Below, piece by piece: positions 39,142-44,549 of a stretch of 44,549 nucleotides of DNA. The stretch is taken from positions 1 to 44,549 of the forward strand of contig JAGVXV010000015.1 of the NCBI GenBank assembly GCA_018303625.1, read 5' to 3'. Both the position numbers and the translations under genes were made by a program. The stretch's first letter is position 1, and the number at the start of each line of letters is the position of its first letter. Source of the DNA: Candidatus Woesearchaeota archaeon (GTDB lineage Archaea; Nanobdellota; Nanobdellia; Woesearchaeales; GW2011-AR4). The notes under the pieces were generated by a model. It saw only the letters and a list, made by a program, of their open reading frames with translations, was not told where the DNA came from and did no database searches.

Positions 39142-40791
39142 TTATTTTACTGTTTCAAACAACTCGCTTAAATTCAGTTCCAATGCCGTTACTGGCGTCT
39201 CAAGATTCCAGCTTCTTATCACTTTAGGCGAGATTTCACCCAAATATGCCACTTTCTTCCCATTCACAATAACTCTTGCAGCTCTTCCCGGAATAAAAGA
39301 GCTGTGCTCTGCCTCAATTATATCATATTTCAAATCCAGGCTTCTCAACAAATAATCAATTATCTGCCTTGCTTCAGTATAGTCAGTCTTTTCCGAGGCT
39401 ATTGCTATGGCAAGCCTTTCGTTCTCCTCTACATTAGTGTCAAATTTGCCATTTTTCCTGAAAACAGTGCCTATTGTAAAGATTTTTTGTGGGTACTCAT
39501 GGTGCTTGTTATTGCTTAAAATTTCCATCAATGACGGCAAAACCCATACCCTCAGGATGTTGTATTCTGCAGATATTGAATTGGCAAGCTCTATAAAGTC
39601 AATATCAGTGCTCATCTTTTTGCACTGGAATTCCGCATTAGTCACGTTGTAGGCAATGGTTTCTGTCAATCCAAGGCCCACTAATAAATCTGATATCTTG
39701 CTCTTGAATGCCTCAAACTTATCTTCCTGGCCTATTGTTGCGACATTAGGTATTGCGCTTTCAAAATTCTCATATCCATAGGCAATCGCTATGTCCTCGG
39801 CAATATCCACCTGATGTATTATGTCTGCCCTATAGGAAGGCACCATAACCCTGCTGTTTTTATAATCAAAGCCCATCATCTCTATTAATTTTTTAAAAAC
39901 GGGCTCTTTTAATTTTAGCCCAAGCAGTTTGTTTAGGTAACTAATGTCTACTTTCATTTCCTCAGGCTCCAGATTTGGCGTTGTGAATTTCCTGTTTCCG
40001 TAATCCAGCTCCATCGAGTATATTTTCCCGTTCATCTCGGATAAAGCAGTAACGATAATGTTGAGGCATTTTTTCAGTACATTGAAGTCAAAGCCGGAGC
40101 ATTCAATAAAAACATCCTTTGTGTTTTCGCTTATCTTTCCTGTTTTGTGAGAGTTGATTATAGGGGGCATTGAAAGCACTTCATTGTTTGCATCAATAAA
40201 AACAGGGAATTTTTCCCTGCCCTGCAGCAGATGCCCATAGGCTTTGCCTGCGGGATGCTCTTTTAAAATCTGCAGAGCACTCATTTTTTTACTTGATTCA
40301 AGAGGCTGGAATATAATCTCTTCGGGCTTTTTGGCAGTGAAAGTTATAGGAGTCTTGATTTTTTCAAAGGGGTAGATTCCTATTGCAACCTTTTTCCTGT
40401 TTCTGCCATAGGTTATGTGCAGCTTTTCCTGTATGTCAATAACTTCCTTTATTTTTTCGTCGTCAAAATGCAGGTTTTTTACAATTGCGCAGGCTGTATA
40501 AGGCCTTACATCAGCAACTGATTTTTCTATTATGACTTTTTCATTTGACTTCTCAACAGTGTATTTCCTCAGGCCTTTTTTTGCGCCGATAAAAGATGAG
40601 AAGGCCCTTGCAAAGCCCTGCACAGACAGCATATCTGGCCTGTTGGGAAAAACCTCTACAATTATCTCATTTTCAGTTACGCTTTCCAAATCCGTCCCTA
40701 AATAGCTTATCCTGTCCTTCAATTTCTCCAAAGGCAGTTTCCTGCCAACTAATTGCTCAAATACTTTCCTGCTGATGTTTATTGTAGGCAT
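39142..40791 (-). CDS. pheT: Phenylalanyl-tRNA synthetase beta subunit
   Basis: At 549 residues it has the archaeal/eukaryal PheT size, lacking the bacterial extra domains. It starts MPTINISRKVFEQLVGRK and contains EVFPNRPDMLSVQG, the B5 part with KVDISYLNKLLGLKL and MVPSYRADIIHQVDIAEDI. With PheS it charges tRNA-Phe as an alpha2beta2 enzyme. It follows pheS after one base. Confidence 0.96.
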   Translation of the reverse strand: MPTINISRKVFEQLVGRKLPLEKLKDRISYLGTDLESVTENEIIVEVFPNRPDMLSVQGFARAFSSFIGAKKGLRKYTVEKSNEKVIIEKSVADVRPYTACAIVKNLHFDDEKIKEVIDIQEKLHITYGRNRKKVAIGIYPFEKIKTPITFTAKKPEEIIFQPLESSKKMSALQILKEHPAGKAYGHLLQGREKFPVFIDANNEVLSMPPIINSHKTGKISENTKDVFIECSGFDFNVLKKCLNIIVTALSEMNGKIYSMELDYGNRKFTTPNLEPEEMKVDISYLNKLLGLKLKEPVFKKLIEMMGFDYKNSRVMVPSYRADIIHQVDIAEDIAIAYGYENFESAIPNVATIGQEDKFEAFKSKISDLLVGLGLTETIAYNVTNAEFQCKKMSTDIDFIELANSISAEYNILRVWVLPSLMEILSNNKHHEYPQKIFTIGTVFRKNGKFDTNVEENERLAIAIASEKTDYTEARQIIDYLLRSLDLKYDIIEAEHSSFIPGRAARVIVNGKKVAYLGEISPKVIRSWNLETPVTALELNLSELFETVK

Positions 40792-40792
40792 T

Positions 40793-42322
40793 TTACTTCA
40801 TCCATACTTTTGATTCCCTTAGCTGCTTTAAGTCGTTTTTATAGACATCCCTTACGTCCTTGATTGCATAATATTCCATTATTGTCCTTTCCATGCCCAG
40901 GCCCCATGCAAGAACAGGGCATTCAAAGCCCAGCAAGGGCTTTACAACCTCAGGCCTGAAGATTCCGCTTCCACCCAGCTCAACCCACTGCTTTTTTACT
41001 GGATGCAAAACATCCACTTCAGCGCTTGGCTCAGTATACGGGAAATGCGCAGGCCTTATCCTAACATCTTCAAAGCCCATCTTGGCAAAAAATTCTTTCA
41101 GGTAGCCCTTAAGGTGCATGAAATTGGCATTCGGATCAACAACAATTCCTTCTACCTGTATAAACTCGAACAGGGATTTCCATGACAATGTCTCGTTCCT
41201 GTAAACCTTGCCAACTGAGAAAAATTTTGCAGGAAGATTTTCCTTTTTCAGTTTTGAAATTGCCTGCGCTGACAATACAGTTGTATGCGTCCTCAGCAGG
41301 TTTTCTTTTGCAATCTCCTCGCTCCACATATACCTCCATCCTTTGCTCCCAGTTGTCCAGCCGTTTTCATGCACTGCCATTATTTTTTTCATTAATTCCT
41401 TTGGAAGTTTTCCATATTTTGGGTCTTTAATGTAAAAAGTATCCTGCATATCCCTTGCCGGATGGTCCTGGGGAACAAATAATGCATCAAGGTCCCAGAA
41501 TGAAGTCTGCACCATGTTTCCAGTCATTTCCTTGAAACCCAAATCGAGCCATATCCTCTTTATGTAGGATATCGCTTGAGATACAAAATGCCTTTTGCCT
41601 CCGTAAATGCTTGGCACGTTTATCTTTACATCATAGCGCCTGAATGTTTTACCTTCCCACAAATCGCTTTTAAGCATCGAGGCTGTTAATTTGTCTGCTA
41701 TGGCTATGCCTTTTATCCCTTCTTTGACAATCTTTTTTCCAAGTTCTGTAAGGCTTGGTATTTTCTCCTTTACGACATCAACATTCACTATTTTTCTCCT
41801 TTTTTTCAGATTTTCTAGGGCTGATTTTTCCTCTTGGTTAAGATCTTTTACATCTATAGGGAATTTCTTTTTCAGGAGCTCTTCTTCAGGAAATTTCCTT
41901 TCAAGGAGTTTTTTACCTTGCTCGGTTATTTTTATTATGGGCTCTTTCCCTGCTTTTACCTCAATTGCATTTTTCTGCTTCAGCAGCCCTATGCTCATGC
42001 CAATTTCGTCCTTTCCCAAGCCTGTTTTTTCAGGAATACTTGACAATGGAATTTCTGTTTCCAGGATACTGAGAAATTTCTTTTCCGGCAATCCTTTTTC
42101 CCGGTATTTTATGCCATTTTCATCTAAGCTGATTATTTCCTTCAACTCCTGCCTTAAGGAGATGATTTTTTTGTTCTGAAGCCACTGCAAGGCTCTCATT
42201 ACCTCGACTTTCTGCAATTTCGCTTGTTTTGCAATCTCATCAAAAGAATTTGTTTTTTCAAGTATTGGCAGCACTTTCCTCTCAAGCGGGTGCAAAGTCT
42301 GTATAAGTTTTGCAATGTCCAT
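40793..42322 (-). CDS. pheS: Phenylalanyl-tRNA synthetase alpha subunit
   Basis: The 509-residue protein carries N-terminal winged-helix modules for tRNA binding and a class II catalytic core with FWDLDALFVPQDHPARDMQD, then LGGSGIFRPEVV and GLGMERTIM. It is the first gene of the pheS-pheT operon. An AT-rich TATA region lies about 26-30 nt upstream of the ATG. The length is typical for archaea. Confidence 0.96.
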   Translation of the reverse strand: MDIAKLIQTLHPLERKVLPILEKTNSFDEIAKQAKLQKVEVMRALQWLQNKKIISLRQELKEIISLDENGIKYREKGLPEKKFLSILETEIPLSSIPEKTGLGKDEIGMSIGLLKQKNAIEVKAGKEPIIKITEQGKKLLERKFPEEELLKKKFPIDVKDLNQEEKSALENLKKRRKIVNVDVVKEKIPSLTELGKKIVKEGIKGIAIADKLTASMLKSDLWEGKTFRRYDVKINVPSIYGGKRHFVSQAISYIKRIWLDLGFKEMTGNMVQTSFWDLDALFVPQDHPARDMQDTFYIKDPKYGKLPKELMKKIMAVHENGWTTGSKGWRYMWSEEIAKENLLRTHTTVLSAQAISKLKKENLPAKFFSVGKVYRNETLSWKSLFEFIQVEGIVVDPNANFMHLKGYLKEFFAKMGFEDVRIRPAHFPYTEPSAEVDVLHPVKKQWVELGGSGIFRPEVVKPLLGFECPVLAWGLGMERTIMEYYAIKDVRDVYKNDLKQLRESKVWMK

Positions 42323-42423
42323 TTTATTTGAAAAATATGGTTATTGATTTAAAAATATATTGTTTTTAAGATAATGTCAAAATGGGTAAATATTTAAATG
42401 AAAAGTAATCTATTGTTATAAAA

Positions 42424-43443
42424 ATGATATTGAAAAAATACATTTCTTATAATTTATTGTTTTTATTAGTCTTGTCCATTGCTTATGCTGCAGGAGGCGG
42501 CGGAGGCGGAGGAAGCAGCTGCAGCGGATTGTGCTTTTCGCAGTCAAGAACAACAATTCTATTGTATATAAAGGAAAAAGATGACAAGCAGATAAAACTG
42601 GCAAACGGCAATAAATTTGACATAATCCTGAACAAAATCGAGGATAATAAGATAAATATGGGGTTTAAGCAGGTTGCTGAAACATTTGATATCAATGTTG
42701 GAACTAAGGCTTCTGTGGATTTGGACAATGACAATTTTTATGACTTGGAGATAGGGTATGTAAAGAAAGAATTGGGAAATGCCCAGTTAAGGCTGAAGGA
42801 TTTGAGGAATACAATTCCTGTTGAAAGTGAAGAAAAAAATGAGGAGATAAAAAAAGATGTTATCGTAGAAAAAACACAGAAAGAAGAAGAAAGCTCTGGC
42901 CTGAAATGCGGAAATTTTGATGTATTAAGGGAGAGGGTAAGGTGCAGGCTGAATTTAGAAAGTGGAGAAATTGAGAAAGAGCTGGAATTGCAATATTTGC
43001 CGGAAGAATGCAGATCTTTGTCTGGAAATGAAAAGGGAATCTGCATTGCCCGCTATAAGTCAGTGCAATCATGCTGGAAATTTTCAGGAAATGAAAGAAT
43101 TTCCTGCGTCAAAAGGCAGATAAACCTTGGAAGAATACAGGATGAAAAGGAAGCCTGCAACAAAAAAACAGGGCAGGAAAGGGCTGCATGCGTCATAGGG
43201 GCGAAAAACAAAGTTTACAGCCTCATAAAATGGCGCTTTTATGATTTGGAGGAACGCGCTGAAGATTTCATGCAAAGAGGCCTGATTGACAATGAAACTG
43301 CTGCAGATTTTGTCGTAAAAGTCGAGGAAAACAAGAGAAAATTCAACGAGGCAAAGACAAAAGATGAAAGGGAAGGTATTATTTTAGAGGTAAGAAATGA
43401 CTGGAAGGGATTAGTAAATAAAATAAAGGAGAAAAATGGCTAA
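42424..43443 (+). CDS. Secreted protein with C-x10-C repeats
   Basis: This 339-residue protein has a signal peptide (LLFLLVLSIAYAA) followed by seven glycines and SSCSGLC. The next 90 residues are a beta-rich domain. Residues from about 190 contain three modules, CRSLSGNEKGIC, CWKFSGNERISC and CNKKTGQERAAC, each C-x10-C with a shared S/T-G-N/Q-E-K/R core. A C-terminal helical segment ends it. I do not know the family. TATTTAAATG about 30 nt upstream supports the start. It overlaps the lipoprotein gene by 8 bp, so they probably act together at the cell surface. Confidence 0.75.
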   Translation: MILKKYISYNLLFLLVLSIAYAAGGGGGGGSSCSGLCFSQSRTTILLYIKEKDDKQIKLANGNKFDIILNKIEDNKINMGFKQVAETFDINVGTKASVDLDNDNFYDLEIGYVKKELGNAQLRLKDLRNTIPVESEEKNEEIKKDVIVEKTQKEEESSGLKCGNFDVLRERVRCRLNLESGEIEKELELQYLPEECRSLSGNEKGICIARYKSVQSCWKFSGNERISCVKRQINLGRIQDEKEACNKKTGQERAACVIGAKNKVYSLIKWRFYDLEERAEDFMQRGLIDNETAADFVVKVEENKRKFNEAKTKDEREGIILEVRNDWKGLVNKIKEKNG

Positions 43444-43642
43444 AGCGAAAAAATATTTTTTGGTTTTACTGAGTTTGTTTATATTGACGATTTTTTTAAT
43501 TGGCTGCCAGCAAAAAGCAGAGAAAACTGCAGAGCAAAAGCCTATAGGAATAGTCAATGAAACTGCTTCTGAAGAAACTGAGAATTTTGATGATAATCTG
43601 GATGAGGCTTTAAATGAATTGGAGGAAGTTGAGGGGATTTGA
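43436..43642 (+). CDS. Small lipoprotein
   Basis: The 68-residue protein has a basic N-terminus, a hydrophobic stretch LVLLSLFILTIFLIGC with the lipobox-like LIGC, and an acidic Glu-rich tail. The Cys would be lipid-modified and hold it at the outer face of the membrane. It is translationally coupled with the preceding secreted protein (8-bp overlap). Confidence 0.7.
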   Translation: MAKAKKYFLVLLSLFILTIFLIGCQQKAEKTAEQKPIGIVNETASEETENFDDNLDEALNELEEVEGI

Positions 43643-43694
43643 TTATCTCTTTAATTATTTTTGTAACTGATTTTGCCTGCGCCATCGACTCTTT

Positions 43695-43805
43695 GTTGTA
43701 TCATACAACTTAAATGGTTAAATAAAGTCTTTTTGTTATACTGTACAACTTGTTGTCATATACAACAGAAAAGCTTAAATATAAGTTATTTGTTGTATTG
43801 TAAAC
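43695..43805. promoter_or_regulatory. Array of four near-palindromic operators with TATA box
   Basis: Copies are at 43695-43709 (GTTGTATCATACAAC), 43735-43749 (one arm mismatch), 43752-43766 (one arm mismatch) and 43792-43805 (one base short). Start-to-start spacings are 40, 17 and 40 bp. A TATA-like TTAAATATAAG at about 43774-43784 is centred near 26 nt before the ATG at 43806 and lies between sites 3 and 4. Confidence 0.65.
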
Positions 43806-44144
43806 ATGAATGAAAAAGAGAAAATCTTATGGAATAACTTTGAAGAATACTTTGATTTAGGATTGAGAGCGTTCAATGAGTCAAAATATAACAGTGCAAC
43901 AACCCTTTTTTTTAAGGCTCTTGTAGCTCTTTCTGATCTAATAATATTACAAAAAGAGAACAAAATACCTTCGTCGCATTCTGACAGATTTAGAATAATT
44001 GAAGAAAGGTATCCCCAACTTTATTCTATTTTAGATAGGGATTTTCCATTTTATCAGGATTCTTACACTAAAAAAATGGATAAAGAATCGGCGGAATTGC
44101 TTAAAGATGATATTGAAAGAATTAAAAAAATGCTTGAAAAGTGA
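43806..44144 (+). CDS. HEPN-like protein (putative partner of MNT nucleotidyltransferase)
   Basis: The 112-residue all-helical protein has the HEPN-type layout with FNESKYNSATTLFFKALVALSDL and EERYPQLYSIL. No clear R-x4-6-H ribonuclease motif is present, so if it is a HEPN protein the catalytic motif is degenerate. It is followed with a 38-bp overlap by a minimal nucleotidyltransferase, the HepT/MntA arrangement. In known pairs the MNT AMPylates the HEPN toxin. The family match rests on pattern and context. Confidence 0.62.
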   Translation: MNEKEKILWNNFEEYFDLGLRAFNESKYNSATTLFFKALVALSDLIILQKENKIPSSHSDRFRIIEERYPQLYSILDRDFPFYQDSYTKKMDKESAELLKDDIERIKKMLEK

Positions 44145-44549
44145 GAAAAGAGAAAATATCTTTGATATTGTGATATTTGGATCTCTAGTCAAAGGCTCGC
44201 TAGAACCGAGAGATATAGATGTGATGGTGATTTTCTTAGATGGGAGCCTTAAGGAAAGGCTTGACGCGGTGCAAGAAATAAAAAACAGGTTAAAAGGAAA
44301 AATAGACGAAGCCATAGACATAAAGCAATGCCTGCTGAAAGAATTGTTCTCTTCAGAGTTTATGGCAAGGACAGGAATTTTGCTTGAAGGCGTTAGCATT
44401 TTTCATAATAAAAAATTCTGCCAGACTTTAGGATTTGAATCCTATACAATCTTCTGGTACAGACTAAAGAATCTAACGCATACGCAAAAGGTTAAATTCA
44501 ACTATATTCTTGCGGGCAGGAATCAAAAAGGCATTATAGAGCTTTTAAA
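44107..44549 (+). CDS. Minimal nucleotidyltransferase (MNT), 3' end beyond the window
   Basis: The frame from the ATG at 44107 stays open to the last base (147 codons visible). It has the nucleotidyltransferase motif FGSLVKGSLEPRDIDVMV, with GS and DxD separated by nine residues, near residue 25-40. This is the MntA/pol-beta superfamily. In HEPN/MNT modules the enzyme inactivates its HEPN partner by adding AMP to a Tyr. A later TTG at 44134 is an alternative start. The C-terminus is missing, and this part beyond the usual domain hints at a larger protein. Confidence 0.78.
   Translation, partial: MILKELKKCLKSEKRENIFDIVIFGSLVKGSLEPRDIDVMVIFLDGSLKERLDAVQEIKNRLKGKIDEAIDIKQCLLKELFSSEFMARTGILLEGVSIFHNKKFCQTLGFESYTIFWYRLKNLTHTQKVKFNYILAGRNQKGIIELL

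Noticed and set aside
1-44549. CRISPR arrays, rRNA genes, transposases or integrases
   Set aside because: No regularly spaced direct repeats, rRNA motifs, or DDE/tyrosine/serine recombinase patterns were found on either strand.

Overview
The window is a stretch of archaeal chromosome. Every informational gene is of archaeal type: PCNA, archaeal RNase J, Hef, archaeal PheRS, eS4, eL32, eL19, eL34, eL14, aIF1, Rpp29, SecY and a DUF106/EMC3-like insertase. Several traits point to a small-genome DPANN archaeon, probably in the Woesearchaeota/Pacearchaeota neighbourhood (inference, not proven here): a primase that joins PriS and PriL parts in one chain, short intergenic gaps, AT-rich DNA, an intron-containing tRNA and many one-domain proteins. 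Most first genes of transcription units have a TATA-like box centred about 26 nt upstream of the start codon, which implies leaderless mRNAs. I used this spacing to choose several starts.

Layout. 1-7.1 kb: the end of a polytopic membrane protein, RNase J, PCNA, then an Lrp regulator divergent from an Asp/Glu-racemase and TyrA-like pair, an unknown protein and a dolichol-kinase-like membrane protein. 7.1-8.8 kb: tRNA-Gly(CCC) with a 45-nt intron, two zinc-ribbon proteins, a PRC-barrel protein, a GC-rich island and a 42-residue very basic protein. 8.8-10.5 kb: an accessory patch with an HNH nuclease, a RelBE-like module and an AbrB/MazF-like module. 10.6-17 kb: a TraB-like protein, an unknown zinc-finger protein flanked by inverted repeats, a degenerate site-2 protease, Hef and a nitrilase-family amidohydrolase. 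17-23.1 kb: a methyltransferase, a DUF4258-like/zinc-ribbon-AbrB pair, HtpX, a single-domain GHKL ATPase, a thioredoxin-like protein, a Toprim protein divergent from the fused primase, and a remnant of a membrane protein.

23.2-37.7 kb is one long co-directional S10/spc-type ribosomal gene cluster: uL3-uL4-uL23-uL2-uS19-uL22-uS3-uL29-aIF1-Rpp29-uS17-uL14-uL24-eS4-uL5-uS14-uS8-uL6-eL32-eL19-uL18-uS5-uL30-uL15-SecY-EMC3-like. It is preceded by an unusually long structured leader. A pilin-like gene on the other strand and a candidate structured RNA gene of about 160 nt with its own TATA box follow. Then come eL34 and eL14, convergent with pheS-pheT.

42.4-44.5 kb: a secreted protein with three C-x10-C modules, a small lipoprotein and a HEPN/MNT-type module behind an array of four near-palindromic operators. 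The module runs off the window.

The most interesting new signals are the RNA gene near 38.2-38.35 kb, the uL3 leader RNA, the operator array at 43.7-43.8 kb and the inverted repeat around the MazF start codon. No rRNA, CRISPR array or recognisable transposase was seen.
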